A DNA stretch of 64,000 nt. It comes from Molanna angustata (taxonomy: Eukaryota; Arthropoda; Insecta; Trichoptera; Molannidae). The notes beneath the pieces are model-generated. The model saw nothing but the letters and a program-made list of their open reading frames with translations, was not told the origin of the DNA and did no database searches. Where the stretch lies: contig OY754969.1 of NCBI GenBank assembly GCA_963576475.1, positions 24,572,318 through 24,636,317 on the forward strand, written 5' to 3'. Shown one piece after another: positions 47,371 to 57,993 of this stretch; position 1 is the first letter of the stretch; the number at the start of each line of letters is the position of its first letter. Position numbers and translations under genes: made by a program.

Positions 47371-48367
47371 CTATATTTATCTGAGATTGAAATATTATAA
47401 TTTTCTTATGTTAGTTTTTGAGCTTATGTTATACCATTTAAACCTATGGTTCAAGTGCACCATTTTAACATTGACGATTCTGTGTATGTCTGAAGACAAT
47501 ATTATTAGTTTTTATGTATCATACTGCAAACTTGAACAAATGTCACATAAAACCATTATTAAATCAGATCAATACTATTATTTCAGTCAACTAGTTTTGA
47601 AATTAACATTAATAAAAATATTGGCCATCTACCTACATACTGTTTTCTGTTGAATATTCTATACTTACACTTTGAATACAAAATTGAGAAGTAAGACGGT
47701 AGATATAAAAGTTTTACGAATCTCATCAATGTTGAACACATTCACACCTTTCACAATTCCTATTTCTTACTTTTCTTTAAAAACCAATATTTTCTTAGCA
47801 GCTTTTCCATTACAAGGAGAAATGAAAAGTAAATTGTGATATCATTTCGACGTGCGATAGAATGATGGGGTGATAGTGAATATGGTGTAATATTGTAACA
47901 TCAATATTTTCTTTGACGTTCAGGAAGAAAATACGAGTGCCATTATTGTCTACCTAATATATGGCGCAAAATATGAACCTATTTACTTTTTTCGTTGAAA
48001 TCGACTCGTATGTTAGAATTTAATAATTATTCTATAACGAACGTTTATAACCATTTATCTACGTAAAAAATACAATTTCACACTAAAAATTATAATGTAA
48101 AATATATGTTATTTTAACTATTTTATTTTTATGATTTTTAAGAACCAACAGTTTACAATATGAATTTACAATAGTCTATTTATGAGTCTCAAACACTAAA
48201 TTAAGAAGAAGTGATAAAAATACACAACAATAAAACGAAAAATAAAAAAAAGTGAACGAACGCTGGAATTATCATTAAATTTATTATAATATAGCTAATG
48301 TATTAATTATAATATCGTTTATATTTTAATTACAATATCGCTAATAAATAAATTACAATATTAAATG
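47371..48367. other. AT-rich stretch without gene
   Basis: A 108-codon plus-strand frame at 47327-47653 starts inside repeat M4 and has no recognised domain. Confidence 0.45.
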
Positions 48368-48600
48368 TATTCTTCTTCTTCTTCTTCAGCCCTCTGTCCT
48401 CCACTGCTGGATATAGGCCTCTCGATACCCTTCCATTTCTTTGTGATAGGATAAGAATGAGGAAATTAGGAAAAGAACCAAAGTAGAAGATATCATGGAT
48501 CGCGTGGAAAGATTGAAATGGCAATGGGCGGGCCATATAGCAGGACAAAACGCCACAAGATGGACCCCTAAAATATTAAGATGGAGACTTAAAAATGTTT
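48368..48600 (-). pseudogene. RTE-type LINE with 5' inversion
   Basis: On the minus strand 48446-48368 encodes the polymerase end EMEGYREAYIQQWRTEG, then a stop and a (GAA)n tail. Directly adjoining, 48447-48600 encodes the upstream part of the same protein type, EEIRKRTKVEDIMDRVERLK, WQWAGHIAGQNATRW, but on the plus strand. A 3' segment with its tail and an upstream segment in opposite orientation is the signature of twin-primed LINE insertion. Confidence 0.65.
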
Positions 48601-49651
48601 TTTCGGCGAAATTCTGCTTTTAAAATCAGTGATGATTATTGTTCTCTCTATTAGCAGACTCATACAAAAAGAAGAATCAAACAAACGTACTCCTTCACTA
48701 TTACAAAAACAATATAATTCGCATGTGTTAATCGTGACTAAAATCGTTCGAAAAATCGATTACAAACGTTCAAATTAAATAATATAAAATTTCGAAAATG
48801 ACGCTCCTTCGACTAACATTCACGGCGCGGTGAGTATTTTGTGAAAATCAGATTTAGGTGTCTGAACAGCATGTAAGTACATCTACAAATTACCGTTCCC
48901 AACCTTTGTTTGGTCCATCTTGCCAACCCCATCCCTCCCCGTCCAACATTCCTACAGAACAATAGCACTAACTGACGGTGACTGTGCTATTATTGGCAAA
49001 TCCGGCTCGAAGGACCAACTTCCAACACCGACTGGACTGTGAAATATTATGAACAATGTGCCTTCCGAAAGCGTCTTCACACTTGTAACAACTTTAACTT
49101 CATATATGTAACACTAGGTAGATGCGTACGTAGAAGTTGAGGTACTTGAATAGGTGTGAAACTAATTCCAATCGAGTTCCTTTGAAATAATATTGTATTA
49201 AGTACCAAATTATATTGTCTTCCAACACTTATTATCAAATTAATTCACGAAATAACATTTTAAATATTTTATTATATACATGTAAAAAAACATAAAAATA
49301 TCAATTATGAAATTACTATGTTAGGGTTAGTCCAAAATTGTTTTGACGCTATTAAGAAAACTTATATTCATCGAGAAAATTATTATAAAAGTGCTTATAC
49401 CTAATCGGTTTTACTGAAATAATTTGAAAAAAACAAAATATTTACAATCAGGATCTCAGTGGCTTTGAAAATAACATTATAACCTTAAAATATTTATTTT
49501 AATTATGTTTTCACTGGTTTGATTTGTTTAAATTTACTCACAGTGAGTTATTCATAAATGATTAAATTTTAAAATAAATCAAATTCAATGGTAAGATATT
49601 ACGATTAATATCTCGAATCATTCAAATAAATCTATAATATTATATATAGGT
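48601..49651. other. unclassified stretch
   Basis: GC-richer at 48820-49080, otherwise AT-rich. No recognised coding. Confidence 0.45.
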
Positions 49652-50513
49652 ATTTTATATGATTACATGAAAATTCTTCGAAACACAATTGTTCGAATGC
49701 GCAATTGTACGAATAACAATTCTTCGAAAATCAGTTATCAGAATGACAATTGTCCGAAAGCTAATTATTCGAACTAACATTTGTTGGAAAACCAATTAAC
49801 CGAATTTAATATATTTTTGTGTCATTATGTTGCCTCCTTTGACATATTTGTTGCCAGTAAAATATATTCGATGAAGACTATTATTACTTGTTGTGTTATT
49901 GTTGGGTACGTGTATGTTTGCACATTTTTAATAACTGTTTGACAGCGCGGGATAGCCTAGTTTGTACACCAGTTTATGTTTATATAGTATTCACACCAAT
50001 TTAGTTATTTTATTTTAATATTATAGTTACTTTTTTAAATATATAATGCAACTGGCTCACGCCAGTCGCAATTATAACTACAAATAAATCTAACCAACAT
50101 ATTTTTACCAAAGTTTTGTAGGTTTAGGTTTAAAAAATAGGTGTACATCCTAGGATATCTGACAGCGCGGTGCGTCGCCATGTTGTTTATTCCATAGATT
50201 TTTATTAAACATAATATACTATGTAGATGTAGTACTCCGTGCAAAAAGTGAGTCATTTGTTTTCGATTCATACATTTGCTAACTACGACATCTAGTATAT
50301 TATAATAAAAATCTATGGTTTATTCCTCTCACAATACTACCAACATGACGTCATAAAATTTCGAACAATTGTAAATTCTGATAATTGTGTGTTCGGAAAA
50401 TTGTTTTTCGAAAAAATGTGATTCGAATAATTGCCATTCGTAAAATTGATTTTCGTAAAATTGAGCATTCGAATAATTGTTTTTCGAATAATTTTCCTGT
50501 CACCATTTTATAT
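49652..50513 (+). mobile_element. TTCGAA-array element, copy 1, with 9-bp target duplication
   Basis: The element 49661-50504 is flanked by perfect ATTTTATAT repeats (49652-49660 and 50505-50513). It begins GATTACATGAAAATTCTTCG. Its other end in reverse complement begins GGTGACAGGAAAATTATTCG. Both ends consist of eight or more imperfect 15-16 bp units of the form TTCGAA-nnn-CAATT (TTCGAA or TACGAA at 49677, 49692, 49708, 49723). The middle is AT-rich and non-coding. A 209-bp element is nested at 49951-50159. The 9-bp TSD suggests a Mutator/foldback-type transposon. Confidence 0.8.
49940..50170. mobile_element. 209-bp MITE nested in the TTCGAA element
   Basis: Relative to copy 2 of the host element, 49951-50159 is extra. 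It is bounded by direct repeats TGACAGCGCGG (49940-49950 and 50160-50170, 11 bp). Its ends are inverted: GATAGCCTAG and, in reverse complement, GATATCCTAG. No coding. The long TSD does not fit common MITE classes. Confidence 0.65.
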
Positions 50514-51114
50514 TGCCACTAATTAGTTACCAAAATATCAGAAAGCTGGTATTTCTTACCCATTTGGAATATAAAGACTGACTTTGAAACTAACAATTAG
50601 AATCATTTTAATAATTTTGAAATCATTAATTATTTTGTTTTATTCCTTTGTTCAATTAACGTTTTCGCTAAGCGTTAAATTTTGATTAACATTTCTCGGC
50701 TAAAGTGTACATAAATCTGCATTACTTTTGCATACTTTCCCCCTACTTTGTCCATTTTCGGCGACTGTGAAATGAGAGAAAATTTGGGCACCCCCCCCCC
50801 CCCCGTCGTTGTTATAATGTATTTAAAATCATTCTGATGCGATGGAAAGTTTCTTCGAGTGTTCCCAACCATGAGATATCCTCTGTGTATTAATTCTCGC
50901 ATTACTCGCCCGGCTGGACCCATCAGATGACACGGGAAACAGCTAACTAGCTTTTCTTCACAGATTTGCCTTCAGGCGTGCCAATTGTACTTTGTGAATA
51001 ATTTAAACAAATACCTACACAGCAGATTGTCATATTGTTCGGATATTATTAAAAATTATATAATCCAAATTAATTTTTCACAATTGCCAAGGTATGATTT
51101 TATTTTCAACGTAC
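50514..51114. other. unclassified stretch with a C14 run
   Basis: A homopolymer of 14 C lies at 50791-50804. The 82-codon minus-strand frame crossing it is not recognised. Confidence 0.45.
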
Positions 51115-51441
51115 CCTGATAGCAGTAGCGGAATTGCTTATAGAAGCCGAAAATCTTGGATTGCCTATGAATATTATGTTAAAAAATTCAAGACCTAATA
51201 ATTTTTTGACTGTTTTATTGAAACCATACTACATGATCCTAATAATTGAACCGTATGTAGATATGATGCTTGACAGGGCCACATATGTAAATATTATTTT
51301 GGTATGTGATTTTAAAATATTTTCACGGCCACTGAAATGAACAACGATGTTAAAAAAAACATTAAATTGTTGACGACATTTCCCAATTTTCGTTTAGGGT
51401 TTGCCTAGTCCGAAGGGTCTAGGTACGCCCCTGCCTGATAT
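51115..51441. mobile_element. hAT-like MITE M3, copy 3 (inverted)
   Basis: The element 51123-51433 begins CAGTAGCGGAATTGC and ends GGTACGCCCCTG. Its flanks CCTGATAG and CCTGATAT form an 8-bp duplication with one mismatch. It is in reverse orientation to copies 1 and 2. Confidence 0.8.
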
Positions 51442-52649
51442 TCTTCTTCCTCCTCGTATTCTTCATTGGTGAATGGCTTCTGTCCTCTGACTTTTTTAAG
51501 GCCTTAAACACCAAGATTCTAATAGGTAATGGGCCCTGATTCTTATTTTCTGGTCACTTCATCGAGAAGGGAAAAAACATTAATTGTCAATTATTTTACT
51601 GAACATACGAATACTCTGCGCTTTAATATACTCAATTAATGGGAGAAATATCGAAAACATCTTGAAAGATCACGTGACGCAAATTCGAGTACTTTGCATG
51701 GTTGGTCACTGCGCAAACCGTCCCCATTTCTTTTGAAATACCAAGATATATCAAGATATTGACGATAAATATATTATAGCATCGTGGCGATTTCAATGTA
51801 AGGTGTCCTCTCAGGTGACAATTTTTTAAAACAATATAATGCAATTGTTTTAACCTCTTGCAATTGTTTTAATGTTGTTAAAAATATACTAAAACCTATT
51901 ACTTATAAATTGTGATTGAAATATTATATCTAAATTAATTTAAAATCATTTAGAAGCGAATGTTGGAGAACTATGAGAATGGGTAGGTATGTACATCTCT
52001 TGAACGTATTCCACCGTGATGCGGTTAAAACCACTTAGAGATGTGATTAAAATTTATTTCTCATTTGAATAACAATAATATGTCGGTAAACATTGTCTAT
52101 TATTAACAAATTCTAAGTACAAATATTCTAAATCTTTAATAGCATCTGTAACACATATGTTACACCTCAATATATTAAATTAATACCTGGTACCTACATA
52201 TGTATTATTCGTCATCGTCTAAAGAACAAATCACTCAACCTTATGATGTCGTTATGTGACACGTCGGTGCTGAATACAAAACATTATATAAAATAACAAT
52301 GAATTCAAGTAATTATGTTTTTAATTATTACAAAACTTTAGTTGATCCCTTTAATGTAACAATAAAATATTTGAGAATAAACCAAAATTATTTTTTAAGA
52401 CCGCCAATGACACTTATTGAGTGTTTTTTTTTTAATTTAAGGCAATTCATCCTGTAATGTAAAGAGTGCTATGTGCCAATTATTTCATGTCAGAGGAGAA
52501 AAGTAAATTTTATTATAAATTTATGTCATTCAATGAAAGGATTTTTTAAATAACGGACAGTACACGTGAATTATTAAGAGACAAAAGATGTTGGATATTA
52601 AGTGGAGATTGGTGAGTGATTTTAATTTATTGTTTGTATATATTTTTGA
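51442..52649. other. unclassified stretch
   Basis: It starts with a TTCTTCTTCCTCCTC run (51441-51456) that may be a LINE tail on the minus strand. The rest is AT-rich. Confidence 0.4.
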
Positions 52650-52900
52650 AGGCGGAATTATTTTTACAGTTAAAAAATACATGATCAATTGTCTCATCGT
52701 CATCACCACACTGGCAAAGTGGGCTATTTAGAACTCTAATTCTATACAGATGGGAGGCAATTGAACAATGGCCAATTCTCATTCTAGAAATACATTATAT
52801 TAATCGTTTTGATATGTTTCTATTATAAAACCATGGTTTAGAGGAAATTTTTTGCTGGATATTTAATATGATATCGATGGAAATATTAGTTTTAATCATT
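52650..52900 (-). pseudogene. LINE C-terminal zinc-knuckle fragment
   Basis: The minus strand reads SRMRIGHCSIASHLYRIRVL and NSPLCQCGDDETIDHVFFNC. Its 'R-GH....HLYR....NSP-C-C...E-IDHVFF-C' pattern is the CCHC-like motif that ends many insect LINE ORF2 proteins after the RNase H or thumb region. Upstream the frame is broken by a stop. It is a different family from 54392-54660, which has the same motif order. Confidence 0.65.
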
Positions 52901-53092
52901 TTTCGATAAACATCGGTACTCTTTATCTGATATGTATTTTCATTATTATTTTAAAACAGGATGATTTGGTAATTTATGTTTTTATTCTGTCAATGCTATG
53001 CAGTTGATATTGCAGAACTCCATTTTAAATTGACATCGAATCAATATAGGTAATATATTTAAAAAAAAAGAATCAATATTATCTTGTAACAA

Positions 53093-53216
53093 GTACATAC
53101 ACATCCTCGTAGATTTCCTAAATTAAACATAATTCTTAGGTGAACGAAACGAACGAAAACGATCTCGGTCAAGGCAGTTAGGTACTAAACCAGCGCGCTA
53201 ACCGTTCTGCCACCAC
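53093..53216 (-). mobile_element. SINE S1, damaged, interrupted by a MITE
   Basis: The reverse complement shows 'ggtggcagaacggttagcgcgctggtttagta', but the B-box region is partly deleted, and the body runs to about 53093. Its head is cut by the insertion at 53217-53633. Confidence 0.6.
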
Positions 53217-53641
53217 CAAGGCCGTAGCCAGAAAATAATTTCGGGGGGGTTTATCTTAGTGAAAAAAAATAAAAAAAGTAAAAAAAGTAAACAAGTAAAA
53301 AAAGTAAAAAAAAAATAAGAACAATTAGTCTGTGTGTTTGTCTCACGCGTCCTGGAAAAATAAGAACATCTAAAAATCTAATGTATGTGCGAGCATGTAC
53401 CAGTATAACTGACGAAGTGTCACGCTAAAAAAATACAGTGATAAAAATGCTGAATTATTAAATATATTTAAATAGTTATTTTTTCATACAAAATTTTGAA
53501 ATGGGTGCACCGTAACAACAGAGGGAAATGGGTACACCTTATGTAACTGTTCTGCAGTCTCATTGTTATTTACTAAAGAAATATCTTATTTTTTTCATTT
53601 CGGGGGGGCCTTTTTTCATTGGCTACGGCCTTGCCCACCAC
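53209..53641. mobile_element. hAT-like MITE inserted in a SINE head
   Basis: The element 53217-53633 begins CAAGGCCGTAGCCAGAAAA and ends TGGCTACGGCCTTG. The ends are inverted repeats (CAAGGCCGTAGCCA), each followed by a G7 or C7 run after 'aatttc/cattt'. The flanks GCCACCAC and CCCACCAC are an 8-bp duplication with one mismatch. The middle (53330-53500) resembles 63590-63750. Confidence 0.75.
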
Positions 53642-54391
53642 CTATCTTAAATTATCAAATCTAAGTCCCACAAAGATTTATCCTTGCACAGAATGATTGT
53701 TTCAACTGATTAATCTCTTGTCATTCGTTAATATGGGCTAAATTAGCAGAAATAATCGTCATGTAAAAGGAAATAAAACAATGTGGAATCTCATTCAAAC
53801 CCTTATCAATAGACTTTACTTAGTGTTTTGTTATAAAATAATATTATTCATATAATTTTTGTCAATATTGTATGGCCTGAAAGGAAATCTCCCAGTCCAG
53901 GTTATTATATTCGAACGAAGAGACGAAGGGAAGGGACGGAGGTATTTTTGCCGGCGCGCGGTTTAATAACGCGCAGAGAAGCCTTTGACGGCAGTCCAAC
54001 GCCCAACATTTAATTAATTTTTCCCCCGACATTTTAATTAGCAACAACCGCACTTTACACACGATGAACACCGAAGTTATGACTGACAGATTCCACGCAA
54101 CGCTGCATTTTCACGGCTTTAATCGAACGCCACCCCGCGTACCGCGCACGCTGCACAATGTATCACTTTGCCAAAACCATAGATACGGCCAGCGCGACGT
54201 TATGACGTTTAATTGCTTCCATTTTTCTTATTCGAATTTAGAATAGAACATATATTTTTGTTTCGATGCAAAACTTAACAAGGGACATTGTATAAAGAAA
54301 TACAATGTGATATTCCAGGCAAGCCTTGGTATCACAAGATGAATTTTAAAAGACTCCAAATAACAAGTAAATAAATAAATAAATATCCCGA
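53642..54391. other. unclassified stretch
   Basis: GC-rich island-like patch at 53930-54200 ('gccggcgcgcggtttaataacgcgcag'). Short frames on both strands are not recognised. Confidence 0.4.
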
Positions 54392-54660
54392 ATGCGATTT
54401 GGTCATTATAGACTCGATTCTCATCTGTATAAATTAAATCTTGTAAATTCTCCTTATTGCGAGTGTTGCCTAGATCTAGAAGATCTGGACCACGTATCCT
54501 TTGGATGCCCTATTAGAGATCGATACAATTTATACCGATCTTTGTGGAAAGATTAACGAAGTGCAGTTATCACTAAAGATTCGACACCTTCTTGCAATTG
54601 CTTCCCCGATAATCTACAAAGAAATATTTAAATTCATTGAGAAAAACATGGTAGTTTTGT
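54392..54660 (+). pseudogene. LINE C-terminal zinc-knuckle fragment
   Basis: A 54-codon frame (54392-54556) reads MRFGHYRLDSHLYKLNLVNS, PYCECCLDLEDLDHVSFGCP and IRDRYNLYRSLWKD, then a stop. It has the 'R-GH...SHLYK...NSPYC-C..-ED-DHV-F-CP' motif of LINE ORF2 ends. After a frameshift more coding-like sequence continues (LSLKIRHLLAIASP, YKEIFKFIE) to about 54660, typical of the short tail after the knuckle. It lies directly before H1 copy 1. Confidence 0.65.
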
Positions 54661-54702
54661 AGGCGTTGTTTGTCTTTTTTTTTAAATGTTCTTTTGTTTT
54701 TA

Positions 54703-55663
54703 TCCAACTGTCGATTCATTCATGAGAATTCAATTCTCTGAATGAATCGACATTATTAAGCCAAGATGCGTGTACGAAGGAACATTTTGTATAGCGTAGT
54801 GGACTTTTTGCATGCTAATAACACCAACTAGAGGCCTCGCAGCATATATGTTCCCGAACATGGATTTACTCAGAATTCGGAGTAAAACATTTTATGTGTC
54901 TGTGTGTGTCTGTCCCCCCCCCCCCCTTTATAGCTTTGATACAAATAGTTATAGGCCTACAAAACTTTTATACTCAGAATGGTGAATTTCTGTTTCAGTC
55001 AGGGGTTATCAACTTTTGAATTTTTGGTTTATTTTTCCATATATCTCAGAAACCATAAAAGCTAGAACGCTGAAAATTGGTACAAACATAGACAAATACA
55101 AAAACTCAAATTGGTTTTTTCTAAACAATTACAGGGTTTCTCAAACATTTTTTATTAAGAAAAATATTTTTTATGATAAATTTATGAGTTTAACTGCCTA
55201 TATTTCCATTTTTTTTTTAAATATCGAAAAAAGCCGAAGCACCCCCACTAGATAATTAAATTTTCTATAAAAAATATCACATTGTATTAGCACGTCTCAA
55301 ATTTTTTATAACAATTTTTATAAAACTGAATTTAGTGACGACATTGCTTCATACAATTTGTATGTCAGTAGCCTACACACAATATCTAAGAAGACTAAAT
55401 AGTTTGATACTAATTTCCAAACATACATACATACCATCATGCTGTTTTCATATTCTGGGTAGGATCAAAGGACTGACCTCCATACTATCCTATCTTGACA
55501 TATGTACATACCTAGGTACATGTATTGTATAGAAAACCAAATATCTTAAAATATTTAATAATTTGTATTTATGGGTTTATAGTTTGGTACTTATTCTTCA
55601 ACTATACATAGTATACATACTATCGCTATCGACAGTTGGATCTCATGTGTTACATGCAACTAG
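54703..55663 (+). mobile_element. DINE/Helentron-like element H1, copy 1
   Basis: It starts TCCAACTGTCGATTC after A (54702) and ends CATGCAACTAG before T (55664), a Helitron-type A/T insertion. A near-perfect palindrome of about 40 bp centred on GAGAATTCAATTCTC lies just inside the 5' end. ATCGACAGTTGGAT, the inverse of the 5' end, lies near the 3' end, followed by a hairpin (CATGT-gtt-ACATG) before CTAG. A (TG)n-poly-C tract lies at about 54898-54927. This layout of subterminal inverted repeat, microsatellite and 3' hairpin resembles DINE/HINE elements. No coding. Confidence 0.75.
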
Positions 55664-55736
55664 TTTATATGAAATTCTCTCTTCGTCAAATGGCACAAAT
55701 CGACCTAAAAAGGTCGTATTGCCTATATTAAAATAA

Positions 55737-56723
55737 TCCAACTGTCAATTCGTTCATGAGAATTCAATTCTCTGAATGAATCGACTTTATTAATCCAAGA
55801 TGCGTGTACGAAGGAACATTTTGTTTGGCGTAGTGGACTATTTGCATGCTAATAACACCAACTAGAGGCCTCGCAGCATATTTGTTCCCATACATCTATT
55901 TACTCAGAATACGGTGTAGAACATTTTATGTGTCTGTGTGTGTGTCTGTCCGTCCCCCCCCCCCTCTTTATAGCTTTGATCCGCTCAATTTACAGAGCCG
56001 GAAATATCAAAATATACAAAAAGTTATAGGCCCACAAAACTTTTATACTGAGAATTGTGAATTTTTGTTTCAGTCAGGGGTTATCAACTTTTGAAATTTT
56101 GATTTATTTTTCCATATATCTCAGAAACCGTAAAAGCTAGAACGCTGAAAATCGGTATAAACATAGACAAATACAAAATTTCAAATATGTTTTTTAAAAA
56201 AAAATCCAGGGTTTCTCAAACATTTTTTATTATAAAAATATTTTTTTTATGAAAAATTTGAGTTTAACTGCCTATATTTCCATTTTTTTTAAATATCGAA
56301 AAAAGCCGAAAAACCCCAACTAGATAATTTAATTTTCTATAAAAAATATTACCATTGTATTAGCACATCTCAAATTTTTTATAACAATTTTTATAAAAAT
56401 TGAATTTAGTGACGACATTTCTTCATACAATTTGTATGGCAGTCGCCTACACACAATATCTAAGAAGACTAAATAGTTTGATACTAATCTCCAAACATAC
56501 ATTCATACCATCATGCCGTTTTCATATTCTGGGTAGGATCAAAGGACTGACCTCCATACTATCCTATCTTGACATACATACCTAGGTACATGTGTTGTAT
56601 AGAAAACCAAATATCTTAAAATATTAAATAATTGTATTTATGGGTTTATAGTTTGGTACTTATTCTTCAACTATACGTACTATCGCTATCGACAGTTGGA
56701 TCTCATGTGTTACATGCAATTAG
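55737..56723 (+). mobile_element. DINE/Helentron-like element H1, copy 2
   Basis: It is collinear with copy 1 and in the same orientation, 73 bp downstream. It starts TCCAACTGTCAATTC after A (55736) and ends CATGCAATTAG before T (56724), with CTAG mutated to TTAG. The (TG)n-poly-C tract and the 5' palindrome are kept. Confidence 0.75.
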
Positions 56724-56788
56724 TATTAAATAATGTAGATATACCGACAAAAATAATTGACGAGAGTTTGCATTTAATGATAGATAAG

Positions 56789-57010
56789 TCGGCCTTCGTG
56801 GCCTATTTTTTAGGTATCTGATTGTTGATCCAAGGGTCCTGGGTTCTATTCCCGGTGGAGACACAGTTTTCAATTGTGTTTTCAGTCTGGATCTGTGAGA
56901 CGATAAATATCGTAAGTCTCCAGAATGTGGCAACTTGTTATTGGGTGCGTGGTAAATATTTATTTGACATACTACTTGTTAGTTGCCCGAGAAGCTACAT
57001 TAAATAAAAT
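56789..57010 (+). mobile_element. SINE-like repeat S2, best copy
   Basis: The head 'gtcggccttcgtggcc' with B-box-like GGTTCTATTCCCGGTGG is followed by a body ('acacagttttcaattgtgttttcagtctgg', 'ccagaatgtggcaacttgtta', 'agttgcccgagaag') and an A-rich end (ATTAAATAAAATAAG). A tRNA origin is inferred from the B-box and the short length. Confidence 0.6.
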
Positions 57011-57387
57011 AAGTCTATGTTAGCCTCTGATAATACTGTTTACCTAGTGGATAGAAACAATTATTTGAAAATTTCCCATTTGCACACGGTACATGAAAGT
57101 ATTTTTCTTTGTATTTGACAACCTATATTTTTTTATGTTTCCATATACGTTTATCCGATATATTTTATGTTGTTTAATCATATAAGTTTTTTTTATATAT
57201 TTATAATGTAGATACCTACCAAAACCAAAATATATTCCTATTTTTACCCCAACGGACTATCTGACATTAAAATTAACTTTTTTTTATTTCCAAATAAAAA
57301 AGAATAACATAAGCCATAATAAAATAACAATATAAATATTAAATACAATACAAATTAAATATTTATCAATATTAGGTACTTGGATAT
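57011..57387. other. AT-rich stretch without gene
   Basis: Nothing recognised. Confidence 0.45.
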
Positions 57388-57439
57388 ATTGCCTCACTAG
57401 GCAAAAGCCTGTTCTGAGGCTTTTGCCTAGTGAGGCAAT
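57388..57439. repeat. perfect 23-bp hairpin
   Basis: The arms 57388-57410 and 57417-57439 are exact reverse complements around the loop GTTCTG. The left arm contains GCCTCACTAGGCAAAAGCCT. Weak pairing continues a few bases outward. The arms are GC-richer than the surroundings. Confidence 0.9.
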
Positions 57440-57660
57440 ACCTATTCCATACCTATTCAAAATGAGTAGCTGTGCAAGTATTTAGTCAGTCATAATATAG
57501 TCCGTACCTATTGTATGAACATGTATTGGTTGATATTAGGACATGAGTGAGATCCGTCATTTCAAAACATGAGTAAGATCCCTCTCACACTCTTCTCTGC
57601 CCCTGTCTGTCCATTAACCACTTTGTTAGGTACTAATTTGTTTATATTGCTATTGTTTGG
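57440..57660. other. unclassified stretch
   Basis: Two 'acatgagt-agatcc' strings lie at 57541 and 57569. No gene. Confidence 0.4.
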
Positions 57661-57840
57661 TTAGAGTAATTGAAGTAAGTCAGGTATTATTTTATTATAT
57701 ATCCGCGGTGCTAAGTAAATGTAATGTCTCTGTGCAAAAGTAGTATGTGCAGTTGTTGGATGTAGCAAAGTTCTGCTTCTTATGTTTAAGTACGTATTTT
57801 GATGGATCATTATGCATTTTTTTATATGAAAAATGAAAAT
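57661..57840 (-). pseudogene. LINE polymerase C-terminal fragment
   Basis: The minus strand reads YLNIRSRTLLHPTTAHTTFA and QRHYIYLAPRIYNKIIPD, the 'TR..-L-.P....T.F-QR-Y-YLAP-IYN-LP' tail of jockey/CR1-group ORF2 proteins. It ends at a stop near 57661. On its 5' side it abuts SINE S1 at 57841. Confidence 0.6.
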
Positions 57841-57993
57841 GTCCTTGTACAACAAATACATATACATCTTCCTACGTTCCCTAAAATAAGCATGAATGCT
57901 TGTGCTATAGGTGAACGAAATCGGTCGAGGCAGGATTCGAACTCGCGACTATTGGATTACTAACTCAATGCGCTAACCGCTCTGCCATCGACC
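57841..57993 (-). mobile_element. SINE S1, full copy
   Basis: The reverse complement runs from 'gggtcgatggcagagcggttagcgcattgag' through B-box AGTTCGAATCC and 'ccgatttcgttcacc', 'cacaagcattcatgcttattttagggaacgtaggaagatg' to TTGTACAAGGAC. It is the closest to 7880-8040. Confidence 0.8.

Noticed and set aside
47327..47653. 108-codon plus-strand frame
   Set aside because: It starts inside repeat M4 and crosses its boundary. There is no domain and it has AT-rich composition.
49661..50504. TTCGAA arrays as a regulatory heat-shock-like element cluster
   Set aside because: The nGAAnnTTCn-like look is superficial. The arrays are the termini of a mobile element with TSDs, and no gene is adjacent.
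50791..50804. C14 run as a functional motif
   Set aside because: Single homopolymer, prone to sequencing length error. No associated feature.
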